Shown: positions 51,312 to 60,099 of the stretch, one piece after another
Numbering within the stretch: position 1 is the first letter of the stretch
Layout: each line of letters opens with the position of its first letter
NCBI GenBank assembly: GCA_021786095.1
Contig: JAJYNX010000018.1
Span: forward strand, 25,960 to 89,959
Length of the DNA stretch: 64,000 nucleotides
Direction of reading: 5' to 3'
From: Actinomycetes bacterium
Lineage (GTDB): Bacteria; Actinomycetota; Acidimicrobiia; Acidimicrobiales; RAAP-2
Notes under the pieces: generated by a model
The model's database searches: none
What the model was told of the DNA's origin: nothing
The model's input: only the letters and a program-made list of their open reading frames with translations
Made by a program: the position numbers and the translations under genes

Positions 51312-51428
51312 GCGAGCCTACCGGTGCCGCGGTGTCGCCGGACGGCGGTCCGCCACACTGAGTCGGCGCGCAGCCGTCGCTGGTGGCAGAGCGGGGCGCC
51401 GACCGCGATCGGCGCCCCGCTCGGCCGC

Positions 51429-53078
51429 TCAACCTCGGAAGAGGTAACGGACGCGCGCGACCTTGCCGTTGTTGAAGTGCAGAATCATGACGCGATAGCC
51501 GTGAGGACCTCCGACGCGTACCAGAACGCGCAACTTCAGCATGGTCGCGTTCGCCGCGACCACCCTCACCACCGTGCCGTAGGGCGGGCTGATCCTCGGA
51601 CGACCCAGGAATCCCGTGCCGAAGATGGTCAGGATCACGAAGCGCCCACGGACGGCGGCCCCGAGGACGCGCGTGACGCGGGTGACGATGACCGGCGGCG
51701 CCTTCTTCACGACCAGCGAGAAGGTGAAGGCGCCCCCGTCCCCGTTGGTGTCACTCACCGTGCCCGTCGCCTGGTAGGTGCCCGGCTTGAGCGCGCCCGA
51801 GGTGCTCACGGCACCGCTCGACGACACCACCAGTTGCGGTGTGCCGGTGGCCTGCGTGAACGTGGTCGTGCCACTGTTGCCGGTCACCGCCAACTGGGCA
51901 CTGAAGGATGCCGTCTTGTTCGCCGTGACGGTGGCCGTCAGCGAGCCCGACTGGGTGATGGCGGCCTTGGCCACCGTGAACGGGAACGACGCGTCGATCC
52001 AGCTCGCGCCCTGGGGCGCCGGGCCACAGTGCGCCGCGGCGCTGGCGTCATTGCTCGGGTAGGGCGTGATGTTCATCTCGCACACGTACGCCGTATAGGC
52101 CGTTCCGACCGTCAACGTCGAGGGAACCGTGATCGACCCGCCGATCGTGGGCCCGTGCAACGTCGTGCCGTCGTAGCAGTCGTTGTTGATCGTGAGACCC
52201 GCAGCGCTACCCGGAACCGGCGTCGTCGAGCCCGACGCGAACCAGTTCACCATCACCAGGGGCGAGGGAACCGTTCCGTACCCGGCGCTGCACGTAGCCG
52301 GCGGGGCCATGGGTGTGGTGCCCAGAGCGACCGCCTGGTTGGTCTGGATCGCGTTGCCCCACCAGTCGCCCGCCGCACTGGTGTCACCCAGCGAGACCGA
52401 ACTGCCCGCGACCGCCACGTTCGGCGTGGCCGTGACCGTGGGTGCGCTGGGCATGGGCGAGTTGGCGTAGGTGACGAGCATGCTGCTGCCCGGAACCGGG
52501 ATGCCGGCCGCCGTCGCGACCGCCAACACGCAGCCGTAGAGACCCGCGTTGATCTGCGCCTGGGTGGGCGGACACTGCGCGTTCGGATCCGACGCGCTGA
52601 AGGACGCCGGAATGGTGAACGTCGCGGTCTCACACGACCCCGCCGTACCGGCGGGGCAGTTGGTGTCCGTCGCGCTCGGCTTAAAGACGGCCAATGCCGA
52701 GGTGTCGGCCGACGCCTCCTGGCTCACCGTCGACGCCCCGACGAGGCTGAGCATCGACGCCTCCACGCCGAAGGCCGCGTTGGAGGACGTGTTGCAGTCG
52801 AAGGTGATCGTGGTCGCACCAGCGGTGACACCGACGATCATCGGGCCCACCGCCGTGCCGGAGCCCGCGCTCACGGTGAACGCGCACGGCGCCGCACTCG
52901 CCGTGGTGGCCGCGGACGCCGCGGACGCCGACGCCAGCGTCAGCCCGGTGGCGCCCAGCGACACGGCGGCGGCCAGTGAGACGACCGAGGACAACGTTCG
53001 CCGCCACCGACGACGCGCGCCCGTTCTCTGTGCATCGTGCTTCATGTACGCACCTACCCCTCTGTTTCTCGTCGACAC
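51429..53078 (-). CDS. Large secreted protein of unknown function, Ala/Thr/Ser-rich, Ig-like segments
   Basis: Signal peptide ...SLAAAVSLGATGLTLASASAASA; low-complexity beta-rich; basic C-terminal domain. Confidence 0.55.
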   Translation of the reverse strand: MSTRNRGVGAYMKHDAQRTGARRRWRRTLSSVVSLAAAVSLGATGLTLASASAASAATTASAAPCAFTVSAGSGTAVGPMIVGVTAGATTITFDCNTSSNAAFGVEASMLSLVGASTVSQEASADTSALAVFKPSATDTNCPAGTAGSCETATFTIPASFSASDPNAQCPPTQAQINAGLYGCVLAVATAAGIPVPGSSMLVTYANSPMPSAPTVTATPNVAVAGSSVSLGDTSAAGDWWGNAIQTNQAVALGTTPMAPPATCSAGYGTVPSPLVMVNWFASGSTTPVPGSAAGLTINNDCYDGTTLHGPTIGGSITVPSTLTVGTAYTAYVCEMNITPYPSNDASAAAHCGPAPQGASWIDASFPFTVAKAAITQSGSLTATVTANKTASFSAQLAVTGNSGTTTFTQATGTPQLVVSSSGAVSTSGALKPGTYQATGTVSDTNGDGGAFTFSLVVKKAPPVIVTRVTRVLGAAVRGRFVILTIFGTGFLGRPRISPPYGTVVRVVAANATMLKLRVLVRVGGPHGYRVMILHFNNGKVARVRYLFRG

Positions 53079-53325
53079 TGTTGCGACGTGCCAGCCCGCG
53101 CTGCCACGTCATACCTGGTCTAGCACCGGCCAACCAGCGTCGCACGGGCGCGCCGACCACGATTGTGGACTCCCACGCCGGTCCGCGAAACCGGCGCGGC
53201 GGCGCCCCGCTGTCGTCACCCCCGACGAGACCTGGCGCAACGCGACGCGCCGGTTCGCGAGGGGAGAACCCGCCACGGCGGTAGCGGGGAACGACGACGT
53301 CGATCCACGACCCCGCAGCGAAGCG

Positions 53326-53760
53326 TCAGAGGCACTCCGCCAGGGCGAAGAGCAGCTGCTGGAGAGTGCGCACGTACTCCAGCGTGGCCGCGTCACCCTG
53401 GGCGAGCCGCTCGTCGCTCAGTAGTCCCCGCGAGACGGCGACCGACCGCAACGCCACCTGCAGCGTGCTCAGCCACGCCCACGCCTCGGCGGCGTTGAGG
53501 AACTGCTCTCCCGAGGTCACGAGCGCGAGCTCCGCGTTGGTGGTCATCTCGCTCTGGCGACGCAGCGTGGCCACCGGATCGTCCTGGTCGACGGCAGGAT
53601 CGATGGGCGGCGCCAGACTGGTGTGCCACTCGTGGTCGGGGTCGCGCTCCGCCGCCACCACCTGCGCGAACACGTCGTGCACGAAGGACCGACCCCCGTC
53701 GTTCAGACGAACCTCCACCCGGCCGTCGCGACGACGCACGAAGAGACGGGCCACCCCCAT
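53326..53760 (-). CDS. DUF2017-family protein
   Basis: 144 aa directly after clpS, an actinobacterial arrangement. Confidence 0.7.
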   Translation of the reverse strand: MGVARLFVRRRDGRVEVRLNDGGRSFVHDVFAQVVAAERDPDHEWHTSLAPPIDPAVDQDDPVATLRRQSEMTTNAELALVTSGEQFLNAAEAWAWLSTLQVALRSVAVSRGLLSDERLAQGDAATLEYVRTLQQLLFALAECL

Positions 53761-54104
53761 CAGTCGCCCTGCTCGATCGTGGTCGACAGGCCCGCCACCT
53801 GTAGCTTCACGCAGTACGACTCCGCGCGCTCGCGCGCACCGGACCACACGATGGCCCGCCCCTCGTGGTGCACGGTCAGCATCAGTTGCGTGCACTTGTT
53901 GTTGGAGTAGCCGAAGACCTTGCGAAAGATGACCACCACGACCGACATCGGCGTCACCGGATCGTTCCACACCACGACGTTCCAGGGCCGACGGGTCGCG
54001 ACGGTCTCGGACGTGACGACCTCGGTCTCCTCCGAGGTTGTGCGCAGGGGTTGGACGGAGGGCACCCCCCCAGTGTTCCAGACATGGCGCACGATGAACA
54101 GCAC
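53760..54104 (-). CDS. clpS: ATP-dependent Clp protease adaptor ClpS (start uncertain)
   Basis: PWNVVVWNDPVTPMSVVVVIFRKVFGYSNNKCTQLMLTVHHEGRAIVWSG. Confidence 0.9.
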   Translation of the reverse strand: MLFIVRHVWNTGGVPSVQPLRTTSEETEVVTSETVATRRPWNVVVWNDPVTPMSVVVVIFRKVFGYSNNKCTQLMLTVHHEGRAIVWSGARERAESYCVKLQVAGLSTTIEQGD

Positions 54105-54143
54105 CGCCCCCGTACAGTGTCCCCGAGTTCGAGAAAGGACGCG

Positions 54144-55046
54144 ATGATCACCATCTCGTCGGTCATCCCCGCTCGCTCACGCGAGCGCGTCAACCACAGC
54201 CTGCGACGGGCCATCGGCCTGACCGACGATCCACCCACGGCGTGTGACGACCCGCAGCGCGCCTACCGCTCGGTTGATGGGGTGGCTCGCATCGTCCACG
54301 GGGATCTCCCCTCCATGCTCGTCGGCGGCCTCGCGTCGCTCTTCCTCGAGATGCTCCACCCCTACTCGATGGCCGGCGTCGCCCAGCACTCGCGCTACCG
54401 CGACGACCCTCTCGGTCGGGTTCGACAGACCGCCCACTTCATCGGGCTCACCACGTACGGATCGCGTGACGAGGCGCTCGCGGCCATCGAGCGGGTGCGC
54501 ACGATCCACGAGTACGTCCGCGGCGTCGCCGACGATGGTGTGGCCTACCGCGCGAGCGACCCCCGGCTGCTCGAGTGGGTCCACGTCGCCGGCACCGCGA
54601 TGTTCCTCGCAGCCCACCAGCGCTTCGGCGCGACCTCCTTATCGTCTAACCAGTACGACCGCTACGTCGCTGAGCAGGCCATCGTCGGCCACGACCTCGG
54701 AGTGCCCGACCCGCCCCAGAGCGTGGCGCAGTTGCGTGACGTCCTCGAGGGATTCCGCCCCGAGTTGCGCCTCAGTGAGGACGCGATCGCCGCCCGCGAC
54801 TTCCTGGTGCGCGGCGTCGTGCACGGCGCGCGCCAGCGAGCGGCCTACGCCCTGCTCGTGCGCAGCGCCTTCGCTGTGGTACCCAACTGGGGGCGTCGAC
54901 TACTGAGTGTCCCCACACCCACCGCACCGACGCAACTCGCCATCGACGGGGCCACGCGCGCTCTGGGGGCGATCATGCGCGTCGCCGTCCCGCCCTACCA
55001 GGGTCACGACGCGAGTGTCAATCCGCCATCCACGACGACCACCTGA
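54144..55046 (+). CDS. DUF2236 / MpaB-like oxygenase family
   Basis: LFLEMLHPYSMAGVAQHSRYRDDPLGRVRQTAHF. Confidence 0.8.
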   Translation: MITISSVIPARSRERVNHSLRRAIGLTDDPPTACDDPQRAYRSVDGVARIVHGDLPSMLVGGLASLFLEMLHPYSMAGVAQHSRYRDDPLGRVRQTAHFIGLTTYGSRDEALAAIERVRTIHEYVRGVADDGVAYRASDPRLLEWVHVAGTAMFLAAHQRFGATSLSSNQYDRYVAEQAIVGHDLGVPDPPQSVAQLRDVLEGFRPELRLSEDAIAARDFLVRGVVHGARQRAAYALLVRSAFAVVPNWGRRLLSVPTPTAPTQLAIDGATRALGAIMRVAVPPYQGHDASVNPPSTTTT

Positions 55047-55729
55047 CCGGTCACGTACGGCGTCGCGGCGAGGGCGACGATCACGTCGGCGACGTCCTCG
55101 GGCGTGCCGCTCCGCCGCAGTGGCGCGTGCGCGGCGACGAAGCGGCGCTGGGCCTCCCAGTCCGCGGTCCAGGGCGTGTCGACCAGTCCCGGAGCGACCG
55201 CGTTGACGCGAACCTCCGGACCCACCGCCTTGGCCAGCAGCGCGGTGAGGTGAGTGAGTGCCGCCTTGGACGCCGCGTAGGGAATCGAGGAGCCCGTGGG
55301 TCGCAGCCCCGCGACCGACGTGACGTTCACGATCGAGCCCCGCGTCGCGCGCAGCGCGTCCATCGCCGCGACGCTCAGCTGCCACGTGCCGAACACGTTG
55401 ACCTCGAAGATCTCGCGCCACACGTCGAGCGAGGCGCCCGCGAGGTCGCGGTGGTCGATGACGCGCGTCACACCCGCGTTGTTGACCAGCACGTCGAGGC
55501 GACCGAAGCGATCGAGCACCTGGGCGATGAGGGCGTGGCAGTCGTCGGCCACGGCCACGTCGGCGCGCACGTAGTGCGATCCGGGGGTGGCGCGAGCCAG
55601 CGCCTCACCGACCTCGATGCTGGCACGCGAGTTGAACACGACCCGGGCACCGTCGCGAGCGAAGCGGCGCGCCGTCGCCTCGCCGATCCCACTCGTCGAT
55701 CCGGTCACCAGCACCACCCGATCGCTCAT
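55004..55729 (-). CDS. Short-chain dehydrogenase/reductase
   Basis: VLVTGSTSGIGEATARRF; YAASKAALTHL. Confidence 0.9.
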   Translation of the reverse strand: MSDRVVLVTGSTSGIGEATARRFARDGARVVFNSRASIEVGEALARATPGSHYVRADVAVADDCHALIAQVLDRFGRLDVLVNNAGVTRVIDHRDLAGASLDVWREIFEVNVFGTWQLSVAAMDALRATRGSIVNVTSVAGLRPTGSSIPYAASKAALTHLTALLAKAVGPEVRVNAVAPGLVDTPWTADWEAQRRFVAAHAPLRRSGTPEDVADVIVALAATPYVTGQVVVVDGGLTLAS

Positions 55730-56637
55730 TCGCGCCTCCGCACTCGCCACGATCCGGCCCAGTGCTGACCCGGCTCCAGCACGACGATATCCTTGCCGCT
55801 ACGCAGGGCGTCGGGCGGACAGGTCATCGGCTCGACCGCGACCGCGGTACGCCGGCGTCCCCGCTCGAGTGTGTCGCCCGTGAACACCTGCACGTAGGGG
55901 AAGTTACGGTCCATGCTGAGCTCCACGTGACCGCCCGTGCGATCCGTGAGACCCACCGTGGCCAGTCCGAAGTCGTCGCGCGCCAACTCGGTGAAGGTCA
56001 CGTCGAGTTCGTGACCATTGACCGACTTGGGCTGGGTGAAGTCCAGCGCGTGGCCGCTAACCGGCAGTATCTCGCCAGTGGGCAGTTGGCGCTCGTTCAC
56101 GGCCACGAAGGCCCGCGCCGGGACGACCAGATCCGCTCCCTCGATCGTCGACGTGGTGACCGCGAGGTAGGGGTGAAAGCCGAGGCCGAACGGCAACGGG
56201 ACGTCGTCGCGATTCGTCACCGTCGTCGTCACCGTCAGCCCGAGTGAGCCCAGGTGATAGGCCACCGCCACCTCGCTCAGGAACGGGTACTCGGGAGTCG
56301 GGTGCAGGAGGAGCGACAGGACGCAGCGATTCTGGTTCACGGACTCGACGCGAAAGGGCCGCCAGCGCACGAGCCCATGTCGGGCCGTGGCGTGGGCGAG
56401 ATCGTCGATCGTCGTGGTGGCCGTGCGCTCGGAGAAGGACCAGTGCCCGTCGCCCATTCGGTTGGGCCACGGGTACAGCATCTGGCCGCGGGCGCCCGAC
56501 GACGCCTCCTCGGCGGCGAAGCCCTCGATGACGCTCACGCCGCCCTTGACGTAGGTGCGCAGCGTGGCGCCCACCTCGGTGACCACCGCACGCTGATCGC
56601 CGTGGGCGATCGCTATCTGTTCACCCGATGGTCGCAT
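55726..56637 (-). CDS. Aldose 1-epimerase family
   Basis: LGFHPYLAV; PWPNRMGDGHWSF. Confidence 0.82.
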   Translation of the reverse strand: MRPSGEQIAIAHGDQRAVVTEVGATLRTYVKGGVSVIEGFAAEEASSGARGQMLYPWPNRMGDGHWSFSERTATTTIDDLAHATARHGLVRWRPFRVESVNQNRCVLSLLLHPTPEYPFLSEVAVAYHLGSLGLTVTTTVTNRDDVPLPFGLGFHPYLAVTTSTIEGADLVVPARAFVAVNERQLPTGEILPVSGHALDFTQPKSVNGHELDVTFTELARDDFGLATVGLTDRTGGHVELSMDRNFPYVQVFTGDTLERGRRRTAVAVEPMTCPPDALRSGKDIVVLEPGQHWAGSWRVRRRE

Positions 56638-56690
56638 CGTCTGATCCCCTCGCCCGTGGCCCGTAACCTACGACCGTTATCGTACGCAGT

Positions 56691-57542
56691 ATGCGAATTC
56701 TGCTCACCAACGACGACGGCGTCGGCGCACCGGGCATCGCCGTCCTGGCCCGCGCGTTGACGGACTGGATCGACCGCGGCCCCTCCAACGAGATCCGCGA
56801 GGTGGTGATCGTGGCGCCGGACGTCAACTACTCGGGGATGTCGGCGGCGGTGGGTGACGTCTTCGACCACCCGTCCGTGCGCTACCGGCGCCACCGAATC
56901 GCCGGCGCGGAGGGGATCCCCACCTACGGTCTCGAGGCGCCGCCCGCTCTGTGCGCGCTGCTCGGCGCCCTGGGCAGCTTCGACCACCAACCGGACCTCG
57001 TGCTGTCGGGCATCAACGCCGGGGCCAACGTCGGGCGCAGCGTCCTGCACTCGGGAACCGTCGGCGCCGTCCTGACCGCAGCCCAGCTCGGGCTCTCGGG
57101 CATGGCGATCTCGGTCCAGTGGGGCGAGGAGGTGCACTACGACACGGCGGCGGCCGTGGCCGTCGAGGTGCTCGAGGAGCTGATGAATGCCCCGTCGCGC
57201 ACGCTGTTCAACCTGAACGTGCCCAACCTCCCGGCGGCGTCGCTGCGCGGCGTGCGCCGGGGGCGGATCTCGACGGCCGGCGTCGTCAAGTCGGCCGGCC
57301 CGCGCGCGGGCGGCGAGCCACTGGCCGAGGAGGGCGATCTCCCCCTGCGCCTGGGTGCGGCGAGTCCCCAGCTCGGCGACGTCAGCGACGAGGCCCCCGA
57401 CGACGACGGAGCGCTGCTGGCCGCGGGGTACGCCTCGCTGACTCCGTTGCGCGGACCCCACGAGGACACCGACACGGCCCTCGACGGACCGATGGCCCGC
57501 GCTCTCGGCGCCATCTCACGCCACCTCGAGACCTACCGCTAG
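56691..57542 (+). CDS. surE: 5'/3'-nucleotidase SurE
   Basis: MRILLTNDDGVGAPGIAVL; LVLSGINAGANVGRSVLHSGTVGA. Confidence 0.92.
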   Translation: MRILLTNDDGVGAPGIAVLARALTDWIDRGPSNEIREVVIVAPDVNYSGMSAAVGDVFDHPSVRYRRHRIAGAEGIPTYGLEAPPALCALLGALGSFDHQPDLVLSGINAGANVGRSVLHSGTVGAVLTAAQLGLSGMAISVQWGEEVHYDTAAAVAVEVLEELMNAPSRTLFNLNVPNLPAASLRGVRRGRISTAGVVKSAGPRAGGEPLAEEGDLPLRLGAASPQLGDVSDEAPDDDGALLAAGYASLTPLRGPHEDTDTALDGPMARALGAISRHLETYR

Positions 57543-57982
57543 TCCTCGACGGGCGGGCGGCGGCGCTCCTTGATCGCGCCGCGCTCGCGCTTCTCGTCCA
57601 CGCGCCGTCGACGCGACGCGGCGCTCGGGCGCGTCGCGCGCCGCGGTGGCGGAGTCGCCAGAGCGCGAGCCAGACGGGCGGCCAACTGCTCGCACGCCGC
57701 CGCGCGATTCTGGGACTGGGAGCGAAATCGCCCCGCGCTCGAGCGAACGACCGGCCCCAGCGCGCCCACCAGGCGGTCGCGCTGCGTCGGCGTCAGGGCG
57801 CGCGACGCGGCGACGTCGACGCTCGCCACGACGCGCGTCAGCGCCCGGTTGGCGTGCTGACCGCCCGGACCACCCGAGGTGGTCACCCGCAGATCGATCT
57901 CGGACGCCGGGATCGCCACCCCGGGCGCGATCACCAACTCACCGTCGGGCCCGACGCGAGTGATCACCGGATATCCTTCCAC
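57539..57982 (-). CDS. arfB: Peptidyl-tRNA hydrolase ArfB-like (RF-1 GGQ domain)
   Basis: TTSGGPGGQHANRALTRV; basic C-terminus. Confidence 0.85.
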   Translation of the reverse strand: MEGYPVITRVGPDGELVIAPGVAIPASEIDLRVTTSGGPGGQHANRALTRVVASVDVAASRALTPTQRDRLVGALGPVVRSSAGRFRSQSQNRAAACEQLAARLARALATPPPRRATRPSAASRRRRVDEKRERGAIKERRRPPVED

Positions 57983-58101
57983 CCTCTCACCGCCCGGCGA
58001 GCCGCGCCGACGGCGTGTCCTCACCCTAGCGACCCGTCGACGGAGCCCGAGATTCCGGGCCCGGTCCGGCGGATAGATTGGCCCCAGGAAGAAGGGGCAG
58101 T

Positions 58102-59580
58102 ATGCGAACAATTCCGCACGTCATTGGGGGCCAGCTTCGCGAGGGCGAGGGAGTGAGCCCCGTACACAACCCCGCGACCGGCGAGGTCACGGCGCTCGTG
58201 CCGGTCCCCGAGCCGACGCTGGTCGACGAGGTGGTGGCGGTCGCCACGCAGGCCGCGTCGACCTGGCGTACGTCCACCCAGTCCGCTCGCACCAACATCC
58301 TCTTCGCGTTCCGCCACCTGCTGGTCGAGCACACCGACGAGTTGGCCGCCCTGGTCACCGCCGAGCACGGCAAGACCCTGGCCGACGCTCGCGGCGAGAT
58401 CGCCCGCGGCATCGAGAACGTCGAGTACGCGTGCGGTTTGGCCGAGCTGCTCAAGGGGGACTTCTCCAACCAGGTCGCCGACGGCGTCGACGTTCACTCG
58501 CTCCGCGAGCCCGTCGGGGTCGTGGCGGCGATCACGCCGTTCAACTTCCCGGTGATGGTGCCACTGTGGATGAGCGCCAACGCCCTCGCCACGGGCAACG
58601 CCGTCATCCTCAAGCCCTCGGAACGCGATCCCTCCCCCGCGGTGCGTCTGGCCGAGTTGCTGCGCCTCGCCGGGCTGCCCGACGGCGTGTTCAACGTGCT
58701 CCAGGGCAACGCCACCACGGTCAATCAGCTCCTGGAGCACCCGGGCGTGGACGCGGTGAGCTTCGTCGGCTCCACCCCCGTCGCCCGCCACGTGCACGCC
58801 ACCGCCAGCGCGAACGAGAAACGAGTGCAGGCCCTGGGCGGCGCCAAGAACCACATGGTGGTCCTGGCCGACGCCGACCTCGACGTGGCGGCCGACGCCG
58901 CGATCAACGCGGGCTTCGGCTCCGCCGGCGAACGGTGCATGGCCATCAGCGTGGTGGTCGCGGTGGGTGAGGTCGCCGACCCGCTGGTCGCCAAGATCGC
59001 CGAGCGGCTCGATCGGCTGACCGTCGGACCCGGCGACCTGTCCACCAGCGACTTCGGGCCGGTCATCACGCGCGAGCACCGCGACCGCGTCGCGTCCTAC
59101 GTGGCCTCGGCGGCGGCCGACGGCATCACGGTCGTTCGCGACGGCACGTCGCTCGCGATCGGCGGTGGATTCTTCGTGGGTCCGTGCCTCCTGGACGGAG
59201 TGCACCCCGGCACGCGGGCCTACGACGACGAGATCTTCGGGCCGGTCCTGGGCGTCGCGCGTGTCGCCACCTACGACGACGCGGTGCGCCTCATCAACCA
59301 GAACCCCTACGGCAACGGCGTGGCCCTGTTCACCCGCGACGGCAACGCCGCTCGGCGCTTCACCCGCGACGTGACAGTGGGCATGATCGGCATCAACGTC
59401 CCCATCCCCGTGCCCATCGCCTCGTACTCCTTCGGCGGCTGGAAGAACTCGCTCTTCGGCCACGCCCACATGTACGGCCCCGAGGGCATCGCGTTCTACA
59501 CGCGCGCCAAGGTCGTCACCACCCGCTGGCCCCAGCCCTCGGACTCGCAGATCGACCTCGGCTTCCCCACCACGCGCTAG
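58102..59580 (+). CDS. mmsA: Methylmalonate-semialdehyde dehydrogenase
   Basis: HVIGGQLREGEG; ALGGAKNHMVVLADADL; GSAGERCMAISVVVAVG. Confidence 0.92.
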   Translation: MRTIPHVIGGQLREGEGVSPVHNPATGEVTALVPVPEPTLVDEVVAVATQAASTWRTSTQSARTNILFAFRHLLVEHTDELAALVTAEHGKTLADARGEIARGIENVEYACGLAELLKGDFSNQVADGVDVHSLREPVGVVAAITPFNFPVMVPLWMSANALATGNAVILKPSERDPSPAVRLAELLRLAGLPDGVFNVLQGNATTVNQLLEHPGVDAVSFVGSTPVARHVHATASANEKRVQALGGAKNHMVVLADADLDVAADAAINAGFGSAGERCMAISVVVAVGEVADPLVAKIAERLDRLTVGPGDLSTSDFGPVITREHRDRVASYVASAAADGITVVRDGTSLAIGGGFFVGPCLLDGVHPGTRAYDDEIFGPVLGVARVATYDDAVRLINQNPYGNGVALFTRDGNAARRFTRDVTVGMIGINVPIPVPIASYSFGGWKNSLFGHAHMYGPEGIAFYTRAKVVTTRWPQPSDSQIDLGFPTTR

Positions 59581-59652
59581 GTACGTGATGCCCGCCTCAC
59601 ACGCCGCCTCGCCCGCGCGACGCCCCGGCGTCGGCGACGCACCGTCGCCGAG

Positions 59653-60099
59653 GTGCCCGTGAGCCGACAGCACACCAGCGTACGCAGCTACGGCGTCCTC
59701 GTCGAGGACCGGCGCGTCCTGCTGGTGCGCTCGTCGAACCCGCGCCACGACCCGCCACTCTGGTGGCTGCCCGGTGGCGGCGTCAAGTTCGCCGAGACGC
59801 CGGTGGGCGCGTTGACGCGCGAGTTCCTCGAGGAGACCGGACTCGTCGTCGACCAGCCGACCCTGCTCGACGTCACCAGCGACGTGCGTCGTCGCGATAA
59901 CGGCGATCGCATCCACGCCGTGCGCGTGATCTACGCCGTGCACCTCGCGGGGGGCACCCTGCGCCACGAGGCCAACGGCACCACCGACCACGCCAGCTGG
60001 TTCGACCTGGGCGACCTCTCGACCCTGCGCGTCGCGGACTACGCGCTCGTCGCCCTCGAGGCCTTCACGAGAAGTACTGCTCGGGCATCTGACGCTTGA
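59653..60099 (+). CDS. NUDIX hydrolase
   Basis: GGGVKFAETPVGALTREFLEETGL. Confidence 0.9.
   Translation: MPVSRQHTSVRSYGVLVEDRRVLLVRSSNPRHDPPLWWLPGGGVKFAETPVGALTREFLEETGLVVDQPTLLDVTSDVRRRDNGDRIHAVRVIYAVHLAGGTLRHEANGTTDHASWFDLGDLSTLRVADYALVALEAFTRSTARASDA

Noticed and set aside
50586-52979. 797-aa plus-strand ORF
   Set aside because: Antisense to two secreted-protein genes; Arg-rich frame artefact.
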